Part shown: positions 18,399 through 26,270 of the stretch, piece after piece | Position numbering within the stretch: the stretch's first letter is position 1 | How the letters are laid out: the number at the start of each line of letters is the position of its first letter | NCBI RefSeq assembly: GCF_900114485.1 | Contig: NZ_FOTF01000004.1 | Coordinates: 124,001-188,000 of the forward strand | Direction of reading: 5' to 3' | DNA length: 64,000 bases | DNA from: Loktanella salsilacus | GTDB taxonomy: Bacteria > Pseudomonadota > Alphaproteobacteria > Rhodobacterales > Rhodobacteraceae | Notes under the pieces: generated by a model | The model's database searches: none | The model's input: the letters and a program-made list of their open reading frames with translations, nothing else | What the model was told of the DNA's origin: nothing | Translations under genes and position numbers: made by a program

Positions 18399-19199
18399 AT
18401 GACGTTTTCGAAAGCCTTAAATCGCCGATCTTTCGGCGCTTTGCTCCTTGCTTCTTCTGCTGCGGCTTGTGCGCCGCGCGTGCCGGATTCTGCCCCCGTC
18501 GTGCCGCAAGTGAACTGGTTGCCAGAGTACGGCCCCCTGCGCGATGCGGGATATGATTTGCCCGCAATTCCGCTGCAGTACACCGAAGGCGTCAATCGCC
18601 GCATGGAAGGTATTTATACGGGCGAGGCACCTGCAGGTTCGATCGACGTCGATCCTTATGCTAAGTTTCTGTATCACGTGAAATTCGACGGTACGGCGAC
18701 GCGTTATCCTGTCGGTGTCGGCCGTCAGGGTCGTACATTGTCAGGTCTTGCGACCATCCAGCTGAAAAAGGCTTGGCCGGGCTGGACGCCGACAGCGAAC
18801 ATGCTGCGCACTGAGCCAGAGGTCTATGGTTCCTTCCGTGGCGGCATCCCCGGCGGTCTGCGCAGCCCGCTTGGCGCGCGTGCGCTGTATATCTATCGTA
18901 ATGGCCGCGACACCTATTACCGTGTTCACGGCACCAACGATCTGGATAGCATCGGCAATTCAGGCTCTGCTGGCTGTATTCGCATGTTCAACCAAGACAT
19001 TATTCACCTATTCAATAATGTGTCGTTGCCGATGACGATCAATATTCGGTCCGAAAGCGAATCGATGCGGGTGGATCCGGAATATTATAACCGCGGCCGC
19101 GAATTGCCCCCCAAGATTGTCGATCCAGAAGATCTGTTGGGTGCCGAAGCGATTGCAAACGACAAGAAGCCTGACCTAACGCAATTGGCGTTCAACTAA
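18399..19199 (+). CDS. L,D-transpeptidase (YkuD family), exported
   Basis: The 266-residue protein starts MTFSKALNRRSFGALLLASS, a twin-arginine-type signal (RRSFGALLL), with Cys24 in SAAAC suggesting possible lipidation. The YkuD catalytic domain covers about residues 85-215. His177 in RVHGTND and Cys193 in SGSAGCIRM form the conserved catalytic pair. Such enzymes make 3-3 cross-links in peptidoglycan or attach proteins to it, and work in the periplasm. The frame is open from a TTG at 18369 but the ATG at 18399 gives the proper signal peptide. It lies just upstream of the seven-gene AAA operon on the same strand, separated by a hairpin. Confidence 0.9.
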   Translation: MTFSKALNRRSFGALLLASSAAACAPRVPDSAPVVPQVNWLPEYGPLRDAGYDLPAIPLQYTEGVNRRMEGIYTGEAPAGSIDVDPYAKFLYHVKFDGTATRYPVGVGRQGRTLSGLATIQLKKAWPGWTPTANMLRTEPEVYGSFRGGIPGGLRSPLGARALYIYRNGRDTYYRVHGTNDLDSIGNSGSAGCIRMFNQDIIHLFNNVSLPMTINIRSESESMRVDPEYYNRGRELPPKIVDPEDLLGAEAIANDKKPDLTQLAFN

Positions 19200-19256
19200 G
19201 CCGCGAACTGCCTGAAAAATGCCCCAAACGCATGTGATGCGTATTGGTAAAATTGG

Positions 19257-19281
19257 CGTGACTCCTTATCTAGGAGTCACG
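19257..19281 (+). promoter_or_regulatory. Perfect 9-bp hairpin ahead of the AAA operon
   Basis: CGTGACTCC, a seven-base loop TTATCTA, then GGAGTCACG followed by TTT. It lies 58 bases after the transpeptidase stop and 22 bases before the start of the coiled-coil gene. It may be a short terminator for the transpeptidase, an operator, or a structured 5' leader of the operon. The short T tract makes a strong terminator doubtful. Confidence 0.5.
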
Positions 19282-19302
19282 TTTGGCATGTGAGGGATGA
19301 AG

Positions 19303-20382
19303 ATGGCGTCGTTTGATCAGCAAATAGAAGATAGTCAGCAGCAGGTTGCGGCCGCGCAGGGCAAGATTGCCGCGCTTACGGGCCGGATCGAAGAGGCCCG
19401 TCAGAAGATGGCCGCTGGCACCGACGTCAGTATCGATATCGAAAACGCCACGCTGGACGATGTTCACGCCCATACCGATTTGATGAACGCGAATATCGCG
19501 GAATTGATCATGGGGCTAGACGACGTCACCGCAGGATTTTCCCGCGATTTTGAAGAAATGCGGTCCAAGACGACCTCGGAAAAGTTGATTGGTTTCTTTT
19601 CCAAAGGTAAATCGGACTCCATGCGCGAAGAGCGTATGCGTCAAGCCAGCGTCGACGACAAATTGCAGGATTTGATTTCCAAATCCGATGTGATTACGCG
19701 CCTGCTGCAAGGTCAGCTGGAAATGCTGAACGATCAAAAGGCCCGCGTCGAAGGCAATTTGACCACCACCCTGTCCGACCGCGAAATTGCTGTGGCAGAG
19801 TTGGAGCGTGTACGCGCCGAAGTGCAAAGCATGGACCCTGCGATTATCACACTGGAAAACAAGATTAGCGTCGAACAGGACGCTGGTGTGCGCACTAAGC
19901 TGGAAAGCGAGCTTGCCGCGCTGAACACCCGCTATAACGAGCTGGTTCAGGCCGAACAGGTGCAGTTGGCGCAGTCCCAAACGCTGGAGCGCTATATCGA
20001 AAAGGGTAAGACCTGGATCGACAGTCTGCAGAACCAAGCGGCGACGCAGATGGTGCTGATTAACAAACTGCAGACAGACACCAAGCAGCGCGTTGTGCTT
20101 TATGACGCCCTGTCCAAGTCCTTGAAAACAGCGCAGCAACAGGACGTCGCCCACCGCATCAACGAGATTGGCGTCAAAACGGACCAAGAGGCGCAGACCG
20201 CCATGGCCGCCATCGGTGCCGCGACCAACAGCCGGATGGCTGACATGCTAGAAGCGCACGGCGACCACATGGTCTTTGCCCGCGATGTGCTGGAACAGAA
20301 GGCCAAGGCGGACGAGCGATTTATGCGCCGCTTTGCCAAGATTGTAGAGAAGCACGACAGTAATCAGTATGGCTCGGAATAA
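19303..20382 (+). CDS. Coiled-coil protein, TelA-like architecture (AAA operon gene 1)
   Basis: A 359-residue, almost wholly helical protein with no membrane segment or signal. Heptad-rich stretches dominate residues 1-45, 120-235 and 260-330 (for example QQQVAAAQGKIAALTGRIEE and LAALNTRYNELVQAEQVQL). The spacing of long helices and the segment QTLERYIEKGKTWIDSL recall the TelA/toxic-anion-resistance family, but the similarity is too weak for a firm call. ATG 19303 has GAGGG six bases upstream; 19297 is a possible alternative. It is the first gene of a seven-gene operon with an AAA ATPase and several membrane proteins, and is probably a scaffold or substrate of that ATPase (inference). Confidence 0.75.
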   Translation: MASFDQQIEDSQQQVAAAQGKIAALTGRIEEARQKMAAGTDVSIDIENATLDDVHAHTDLMNANIAELIMGLDDVTAGFSRDFEEMRSKTTSEKLIGFFSKGKSDSMREERMRQASVDDKLQDLISKSDVITRLLQGQLEMLNDQKARVEGNLTTTLSDREIAVAELERVRAEVQSMDPAIITLENKISVEQDAGVRTKLESELAALNTRYNELVQAEQVQLAQSQTLERYIEKGKTWIDSLQNQAATQMVLINKLQTDTKQRVVLYDALSKSLKTAQQQDVAHRINEIGVKTDQEAQTAMAAIGAATNSRMADMLEAHGDHMVFARDVLEQKAKADERFMRRFAKIVEKHDSNQYGSE

Positions 20383-20400
20383 CCGGGTCGCGGCTGCGGT

Positions 20401-21522
20401 ATGACGGACGCTGACCTTGCCTTAGACCACTTCAAGCTGGAGGACACGCGTGTCACCCGGCGCTATTTTGACAAGTTCGCCCGGATCACGCGGCACCTGT
20501 CGCAGGTCGCGGCCACGATGCAGACAGAAGGGCGGCTGTCCAAGGCGGATATCGGGGCGCTGGCAGGCTACCTTGCCGGACTAAACTACAGCTTTACAGC
20601 GCTGGCGCATAAGTACCAGTTCGCTGGCCGGGCGTCCCATGCGGGGCAGTTGACCATCGACCGGGTTGAAAGTGGCTTTCCGGTTTACCAAGAGCTGCTT
20701 GAGATGGCGAATGATGCGCTGCAGGCAGGGCAGCATCTGGCGGGGATGCCGTCTGTTGATGATTTGAAATCGCAGATGATCCGCCAGATCGTCGGCGATC
20801 TGACCATCCCGACGCGGCTGCAATATGCCATGTCTCAGCGGCTATACTACGAGGAATTGGTGAAGGGCGGCCAGTTTTGGGCCCGCAATGATCCGCAGGC
20901 TGTTTTCCTGTCGCACCGCGGCGACCGGCGGCATTTTTTGGTGCATTGGGCTGTCTATGACAGTCAGGTGAACCTGCCGACCCTGTACCTGATGGATGTC
21001 GAGGATACGGGCCGGGTTGGCCTGCCCAAGGATGATCGCCGTTGGCCCATGGCGCAAACGCATCTGATGGCGCAGTCGATCGCCGGGCTTAAACTGATGA
21101 CGATTGCAACGGGGTTTGACGCAGACTTCGACGATCTGCACCCCGTGCGGCTGCGGCGCTTTCACGTGGGGCCCATGTATTCCAGCGCCTTTACCCAACA
21201 AGACGGCCCGCTGCGCGAAGTGCTAGAGCAGGCCCAGAGTCCGGTGGGTGAGGATTGGGCGCTGGTCTGGACCGAAGAGGATTTGCAGACCGAGCGGGTC
21301 GAACAGGTCAAATCCGGCTGGTTCGGCACGGTGGAACGTCAAATATTTGCCCGCGATCCCTTTGACGCGGGCGCGCAGGATCGGGGTGTGAGCCGGATGG
21401 ACCGGTCGATCATCATGCCAGCGCGGCCCTATCAAGCGCTTGCTGAACGCCGGCCTGCGGGTTTTGACGATGTGCGTAAGTTTGTCGTTGGCGATGATGG
21501 GCGCGTGAGGGGCTATCGGTAG
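20401..21522 (+). CDS. Uncharacterised protein (AAA operon gene 2)
   Basis: A 373-residue soluble protein that I do not recognise. The N-terminal third is helical (FARITRHLSQVAATMQTEGR; YLAGLNYSFTALAHKY). The middle has a beta-rich part (FLVHWAVYDSQVNLPTLYLMD) and the C-terminus contains SGWFGTVERQIFARDPF. No nucleotide-binding or catalytic motif is evident. It lies 18 bases after the coiled-coil gene and is followed by a dispersed repeat and then the AAA ATPase gene. Base composition resembles its neighbours, so it is not an obvious recent acquisition. Confidence 0.75.
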   Translation: MTDADLALDHFKLEDTRVTRRYFDKFARITRHLSQVAATMQTEGRLSKADIGALAGYLAGLNYSFTALAHKYQFAGRASHAGQLTIDRVESGFPVYQELLEMANDALQAGQHLAGMPSVDDLKSQMIRQIVGDLTIPTRLQYAMSQRLYYEELVKGGQFWARNDPQAVFLSHRGDRRHFLVHWAVYDSQVNLPTLYLMDVEDTGRVGLPKDDRRWPMAQTHLMAQSIAGLKLMTIATGFDADFDDLHPVRLRRFHVGPMYSSAFTQQDGPLREVLEQAQSPVGEDWALVWTEEDLQTERVEQVKSGWFGTVERQIFARDPFDAGAQDRGVSRMDRSIIMPARPYQALAERRPAGFDDVRKFVVGDDGRVRGYR

Positions 21523-21542
21523 CGTTATGGGATGTGCAGGAG

Positions 21543-21574
21543 CCTCCGGCGGGAGTTTATTTGGCAAGATGAAG
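21543..21574 (+). repeat. Dispersed intergenic repeat, copy 4 (inside the AAA operon)
   Basis: CCTCCGGCGGGAGTTTATTT then GGCAAGATGAAGCGG, the same core seen elsewhere in the window. It lies between genes 2 and 3 of the AAA operon in the coding orientation. Its GAAGCGG tail is the nearest purine-rich stretch to the ATPase ATG at 21586. Confidence 0.7.
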
Positions 21575-21585
21575 CGGATGATGAC

Positions 21586-23523
21586 ATGAGCGAGACCGGC
21601 AATCGGATGGAGTTGCGCGAGGCGGATATCAGGGCACATTACGCTGCAGCCTTAGCGCTTCTGAATCGGTTGGAACATGCACCGCGTCTGGCTGTCGCCT
21701 CTGCTCCGTCCCCTGCGCAGGAACGGTCGTCCGGTGTCGGTACACGGCGGGCATTTCGCAGCACGACTCCGGGCCTTGTCACCCGGCGGACGGTCGCCAG
21801 CGACGGGGTGGCCTTGCGGGGCCGGATCGCGGCAGTCGCGGATGGTGATTTGGTGACGCCTGTGCAGGCGCAGGTGACGCAAGCGCTACGGCGGGGACTT
21901 GCGATTGCGATGGGTGTCGCGGATCAGTTTGCGGATCGCACTGGGCTGGCGGCGCTGAAGCGCGCGAGCCTTGAGGGCACTTTGCCCGAAGATCGCCGCG
22001 CCGGGTTTGCGCATCTGCTAGAGGCAGAGGCAGTAATTTCGCTGTTTGTGCTGGCCTCTGCTGCTGGATTTTTGCTTGCTGATCAAGCGGGGACAGCGGC
22101 GGTCGAACTGAGCGAAGTTGAAGAGGTGTTGACCGATAATGCCCCCCTCGCGCTGAATGGCGTGCTGTGGGAGCTGGATCAGGATATCGCAGCGCTGGCG
22201 CAGGATGACGACACACTGGTCGCCGTGGTCATCGCATTTTGTGATGCGCTGGCCGATAAGGTTGCGGCACGCGCCGCCGCGATGCCGGGGCTAGAGGCGT
22301 TTACCCAGGCGACATGGCACGTCGCTGCGGACGACTTTACTGTTCAGGGGTTTGCCGCGCCGCATTCGCGCAAAAGCACGAAACTGACGATGAGTTTCAA
22401 GACGCCAGAGCAGGTCGTGGGCAACCACATCGCTAAGGCGCAGGCGTTGCGCCTGTCAAAAATGCTGATGGCCTATGACTTTGATCGGCGGATGAACCCC
22501 TTTGCTGATCTGGGCGGCTTTATCTTTACCTTTATGGGGGACGGTAAGCCGGGGACGGGCAAAACCACATTAATCCAGATGATGGCGGGGCTGGTGTCCG
22601 GGTATTGCGATACGGCGGGTTATCCGTTCCGCTATCAGAACCTAAGCACCGATAATATCGACAGTTATCAGGGCAAGTCGGGGCAAAATGCCAAGGCCTT
22701 CATTACCAATATTATTGATCCTGCGGTGATTGGGTTTGGGACCATTGACGATATCGACCAATTGGCCGGCAAGCGCGGCGATCGCCAGTCCAGCGCGGGC
22801 CAATTGGAGATCACCGCCGTGCTGATGGAAAGCTTTGCCGGGGCGAATACCGTGGTGCGCGGCAATTGCACATTTGGCATGTTCAGTAACTACCCCGAGA
22901 ACGTCGATGACGCCTTGCGCCAACGCGCGGGCGCGCGGTTTCTGGTGGACGGACCGCAAAGCCGTGAGGATTACATCGATATTCTGTCGCTGCTGATGGG
23001 CAAAAACCACGACATCCCGCTGGGCGATCACGATGCCTTTGCCGCGCAGGCGATCCAAAAAGCGGTCGCAGCCAGTTATGCCAGCCACGCGCGCCCGCAT
23101 GAAGAGGGTTTGCTGCGGGTATTTGAGCGTGTTCAGGCGCAACATGGCGATCTGGATACGCTGGCGAAGCTGGGCACCTATCTGAAAGCGATCCAAGAGG
23201 CGGATGAGCGCTTTACCGGCCGCGCGATCAAGAACATCACTGACGCCGTCAAGGTGCGGGCGATGGACTTTGAACTGCCGGACGATTGGATGGACCAGCC
23301 TGACTTGTTCCTGCGGCAGGACTACGACACGAAACTTGGGATGATCCGCGAGCTGCGCCAGCCGATCACGACGGATATGGTTTTGCAGGAAATCAACCGC
23401 TACGCCGATAGCGAATTCCGCTATGCGGACAAGTCGGACGAAGTCGCCATCGACAACGCGGTGCGGGACATGCAGCGCATGGACGCTGCGCGCAAACGCT
23501 ATGCCGCGAGCCTTGGTGCATGA
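21586..23523 (+). CDS. AAA family ATPase, uncharacterised (AAA operon gene 3)
   Basis: A 645-residue protein with a large helical N-terminal region (about 1-300) of no known family and a C-terminal AAA module. Walker A is GDGKPGTGKTT at residues 318-328, Walker B-like FGTIDDIDQL at about 384-392 (DD where DE is usual), and an arginine-finger candidate lies in LRQRAGARF near residue 445. In place of DE, the DD pair raises the question of how hydrolysis is catalysed. No membrane segment. The start at 21586 avoids translating the repeat. The stop overlaps the ATG of the next gene (ATGA). It is the core enzyme of the operon; the substrate is unknown. Confidence 0.85.
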   Translation: MSETGNRMELREADIRAHYAAALALLNRLEHAPRLAVASAPSPAQERSSGVGTRRAFRSTTPGLVTRRTVASDGVALRGRIAAVADGDLVTPVQAQVTQALRRGLAIAMGVADQFADRTGLAALKRASLEGTLPEDRRAGFAHLLEAEAVISLFVLASAAGFLLADQAGTAAVELSEVEEVLTDNAPLALNGVLWELDQDIAALAQDDDTLVAVVIAFCDALADKVAARAAAMPGLEAFTQATWHVAADDFTVQGFAAPHSRKSTKLTMSFKTPEQVVGNHIAKAQALRLSKMLMAYDFDRRMNPFADLGGFIFTFMGDGKPGTGKTTLIQMMAGLVSGYCDTAGYPFRYQNLSTDNIDSYQGKSGQNAKAFITNIIDPAVIGFGTIDDIDQLAGKRGDRQSSAGQLEITAVLMESFAGANTVVRGNCTFGMFSNYPENVDDALRQRAGARFLVDGPQSREDYIDILSLLMGKNHDIPLGDHDAFAAQAIQKAVAASYASHARPHEEGLLRVFERVQAQHGDLDTLAKLGTYLKAIQEADERFTGRAIKNITDAVKVRAMDFELPDDWMDQPDLFLRQDYDTKLGMIRELRQPITTDMVLQEINRYADSEFRYADKSDEVAIDNAVRDMQRMDAARKRYAASLGA

Positions 23524-23852
23524 CCGAAGGGCTGCTTATTCCTGCAATCGCCTTGGGCCTGCTGGGGTGGCTGGTGCCAAAACTGTGGTCGATGGTCTTG
23601 CCAGAGGGGCTGCCTGCATTGGCGGTGAATGCAGTGCTGTCAGCTTTGGTTCTAACGGCGCTGACGAGCATATACTTTATGGTCCAATATTGGGCGGCAG
23701 GGGTCACACTGGCGCGGCTGATTGATCAGGGGCTGCTGGGGAACGCCATCTATTTTGGACGTCTGGGGTTGGCCGCTGCGATCATCTGGGCACCCATGAT
23801 AGGGCTATCGCTGATGGGACTGCCGCGCACTTGGGTGCGGGTAACATGGTGA
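23520..23852 (+). CDS. Small integral membrane protein (AAA operon gene 4)
   Basis: A 110-residue protein with about three membrane helices: residues 4-22 (IPAIALGLLGWLVPKLW), 32-58 (LPALAVNAVLSALVLTALTS) and 80-103 (GLAAAIIWAPMIGLSLMG). It has no catalytic motif and no signal peptide. It is translationally coupled to the AAA ATPase by an ATGA overlap, the strongest sign that the two products work together, for example as membrane anchor and ATPase. Not recognised as a named family. Confidence 0.75.
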   Translation: MTEGLLIPAIALGLLGWLVPKLWSMVLPEGLPALAVNAVLSALVLTALTSIYFMVQYWAAGVTLARLIDQGLLGNAIYFGRLGLAAAIIWAPMIGLSLMGLPRTWVRVTW

Positions 23853-23862
23853 AGGGCGCAAT

Positions 23863-25182
23863 ATGCACCGTCTAATTGAACGCGGTCTGATGTTCGGGAA
23901 CCTGTTCCGGGTCGACAGCCCGCCGCTGGTTGCGCGCTATAACCGGGCGTTGCAGGCGTTGACGGGCAAGCAGACGGCGCTGGCCGAGTTTCATATCGAT
24001 ATCTCGGGCTTTAGTCCCGAGATTGGCGAGGAGCTCGGCGATCCGGCCTACTTGAACCCGCGCGGCGTGAACCGGCAGTTTATCTTGCTCAGCACCAATC
24101 AGGTCAGCGCACCGCTACTGGACGCCACGTTTTCCCACAGCCGCACAATCCTGCGGCAGTTCATCATGGAAAACAAAGCGGCCCTGTTTACCCTGACCGC
24201 CAAGGATGCCGTGGCGGGCGAGTTGCTAAATTCCGTCCACAGCGCCGATACCCCGGCGCGACTGTTCAATATCCGCCGCATCACGGTCGAGGCAGATACC
24301 ACCGCTGGCACGATTGAGGCGTCGGACAAGCTGGGCGCGATGATTGACGATTTTACAGCCCGCGCAGATGGCTGGTACGATGACGTACTGATCGCCAAGA
24401 TGATCGATCTGGCCAAGGACACGGGCGATGTGACCCGCAACCCTGTGCGCCTGAAACATATGACATTCGAGACACCGGATTTCTGGACCGCGCTATTTGG
24501 CGGGCTTTATGTGTTTCGCAGTGTCGATCATCCCGCCGTGATCGCCATGGGGGACGTGGATGCCTTGGGCGAATTGCCCGTGTCCCCGGTGATTGGATTG
24601 CAAGCGCGGGGCGATATCGCGACGTTTTTCAAGTTGAACGATCTGGTAGAGCCGGTGGCGCAGTCCAAAAGCCCGCAGGTCGCGGATATTCTGCGGCGCA
24701 AAATGGACTTTATGGTTGCTGATATCGCATCAAAGCTGGGCGGCGACTTGGCGCAAACCTCGCCTCGGCAAATGAGGCAACTGGCCCGGCAACATGCAGA
24801 CGCGCTGCCAGAGGCGTGGCATACGCTGGCTGCGCTGGTGCGCTGGGCCGAAGATGGCGCGCCTTGGCCGCGGATCACCAGCGACGATGCGGGCTATTTC
24901 TATACCCTGCGCGCGCGGCCCGGACGCCATGCTGATTTGGTGAATATGCTGTTGTCAGAACTGGCCCCGCTAGATGCACGGCAGTTGTTCATCTGTCACA
25001 AACAGGCGTTTTACGCGGCTTATGCCACCTGGCCGGACGCAAAACGTGAATTTGTGGTAGAGATGCTGTCAAAGGAATATCTGGCGGACAAGGTCGGCAC
25101 CCGTGACGCTTTGTTCGGCGCTATGCCGCATGTACCGCAAACACCGCCGCCCCTGTCCAAGCGGCGCGGCCCCTGGGGATAA
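23863..25182 (+). CDS. Uncharacterised protein (AAA operon gene 5)
   Basis: A 439-residue soluble protein beginning MHRLIERGLMFGNLFRVDSP. I recognise no catalytic motif. It alternates predicted helix and strand, with FHIDISGFSPEIGEELGDP near residue 48, TFETPDFWTALFGGLYVFRS near residue 204 and a Pro-rich, basic C-terminus. I recall such proteins as a conserved Rhodobacteraceae family with only a DUF designation, which I cannot verify here. A GAAGGGC ribosome site lies ten bases after the previous stop. It is part of the same tight operon. Confidence 0.75.
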   Translation: MHRLIERGLMFGNLFRVDSPPLVARYNRALQALTGKQTALAEFHIDISGFSPEIGEELGDPAYLNPRGVNRQFILLSTNQVSAPLLDATFSHSRTILRQFIMENKAALFTLTAKDAVAGELLNSVHSADTPARLFNIRRITVEADTTAGTIEASDKLGAMIDDFTARADGWYDDVLIAKMIDLAKDTGDVTRNPVRLKHMTFETPDFWTALFGGLYVFRSVDHPAVIAMGDVDALGELPVSPVIGLQARGDIATFFKLNDLVEPVAQSKSPQVADILRRKMDFMVADIASKLGGDLAQTSPRQMRQLARQHADALPEAWHTLAALVRWAEDGAPWPRITSDDAGYFYTLRARPGRHADLVNMLLSELAPLDARQLFICHKQAFYAAYATWPDAKREFVVEMLSKEYLADKVGTRDALFGAMPHVPQTPPPLSKRRGPWG

Positions 25183-25191
25183 CGCGACACG

Positions 25192-25461
25192 ATGATTACG
25201 TTTTTCAAACTGGTTTTCTTTGGTCTGGTCGGGCTCAGCATCATTTACCTGTCCCTATCAGTCTATTCCGCATCCTTGCGGCGCGAGCGGCTGGAAAAGG
25301 ACTATGACGCCGATCCTGTGCCCGGGCAAAGCCGCGATGACTATGTCGAAACCGGCATGGCGGCCTATCGCACCAGTCTGCGGCCAAAGCTGCTTGTGCT
25401 GGTCTATGTTGTGCCTGTGGCGATCTGGGGCGGCATCGTCTATGTGATCAATACGAACTGA
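25192..25461 (+). CDS. Small two-helix membrane protein (AAA operon gene 6)
   Basis: An 89-residue protein with a membrane helix at each end (residues 4-25, FFKLVFFGLVGLSIIYLSLS, and about 67-85, LVLVYVVPVAIWGGIVYV) and an acidic, charged loop between them (ERLEKDYDADPVPGQSRDD). A hairpin topology is likely. GGGGATAA lies before the ATG, nine bases after the previous stop. Unknown function. It belongs to the operon by spacing and orientation. Confidence 0.72.
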   Translation: MITFFKLVFFGLVGLSIIYLSLSVYSASLRRERLEKDYDADPVPGQSRDDYVETGMAAYRTSLRPKLLVLVYVVPVAIWGGIVYVINTN

Positions 25462-25482
25462 CCCATCGCAGGAGAGACTCTG

Positions 25483-26169
25483 ATGCGCATTTTGGCTTTC
25501 CTGTTGCGGCTGATGCCGATCCTCGCTGTAGGCGTCGTGTTGCACTATGTGCTGCCGCAGCATGACATCGTCCGGATCGTGAATACCTATCAAGAACGGC
25601 AGGACCTTAACGACTGGACGCGGATTTTCTGGTCCGACCCAAGCCCGCAGTCCGCGACGCTGGTCAACAGGGACGTGCAGTTCATTCAGGCCGTGCGCAA
25701 AGAGACGTTTTTGCTAGGCTTCATCCCGCGCGACACGACAGAGGTGATGGTCTATCGTAATGAGGATACGGGCTGGGGTTGGCCGTTCTACTTTAAGTTC
25801 GACACGGCAAGCCTGCAGACGGAAGCTGACGATCTGCGCTCTACCCCCGAAAGCCCGAAATGGGCGGTCGTGACGCACTATGGTTGGCGCAACGGCTACT
25901 TGTCGGCCTTTCCGAATGCGATTGCGATCCGCCCTGTATCCAGCCCGGACGAGACGATCATCCCATGGTTCAATATCGCGTTCTTTGTGATCGTGATTTT
26001 CTTGATCGGCATGGTGCGGGCGATGTGGTTCCAGTTCCGCGAACGGATGATCGATCCGGCGATGGACGCCGCAGGTGATCGTCTGGATATCGCGCAGGCA
26101 AACATGGATGCCCGCCGGTCAAAGATGCGGCGTTGGTTCGACAGCTGGAAGCCTAAAGACCGCCGCTGA
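25483..26169 (+). CDS. DUF1523 family membrane protein (AAA operon gene 7)
   Basis: A 228-residue protein matching the DUF1523 pattern: an N-terminal membrane helix, then LHYVLPQHDIVRIVNTY, the central RNEDTGWGWPFYFKFDT and VTHYGWRNGYLSAFPNA. A second membrane helix lies at about residues 165-185 and a basic cytoplasmic tail follows. The part between the helices should lie in the periplasm. AGGAG precedes the ATG. It closes the seven-gene operon. The family has no assigned function but seems common in Rhodobacteraceae. Confidence 0.85.
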   Translation: MRILAFLLRLMPILAVGVVLHYVLPQHDIVRIVNTYQERQDLNDWTRIFWSDPSPQSATLVNRDVQFIQAVRKETFLLGFIPRDTTEVMVYRNEDTGWGWPFYFKFDTASLQTEADDLRSTPESPKWAVVTHYGWRNGYLSAFPNAIAIRPVSSPDETIIPWFNIAFFVIVIFLIGMVRAMWFQFRERMIDPAMDAAGDRLDIAQANMDARRSKMRRWFDSWKPKDRR

Positions 26170-26184
26170 TCAACCGCAGGAAAA

Positions 26185-26245
26185 GGGGGGCCAGCCCCCC
26201 GTCGCTGCGCGACGCCCCCCGAGATATTTTTAACCAGAAGAAGGG
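26185..26245 (+). repeat. Dispersed intergenic repeat, copy 5, with double hairpin
   Basis: GGGGGGCCAGCCCCCC, then the small hairpin GTCGCTGCGCGAC, then CCCCCCGAGATATTTTT and AACCAGAAGAAGG. This is the fullest copy of the repeat. It follows the last gene of the AAA operon, and the hairpins plus T run could also serve as its transcription terminator. Confidence 0.75.
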
Positions 26246-26270
26246 AGCGACCCTTCCTCTGGTCTTTTGT

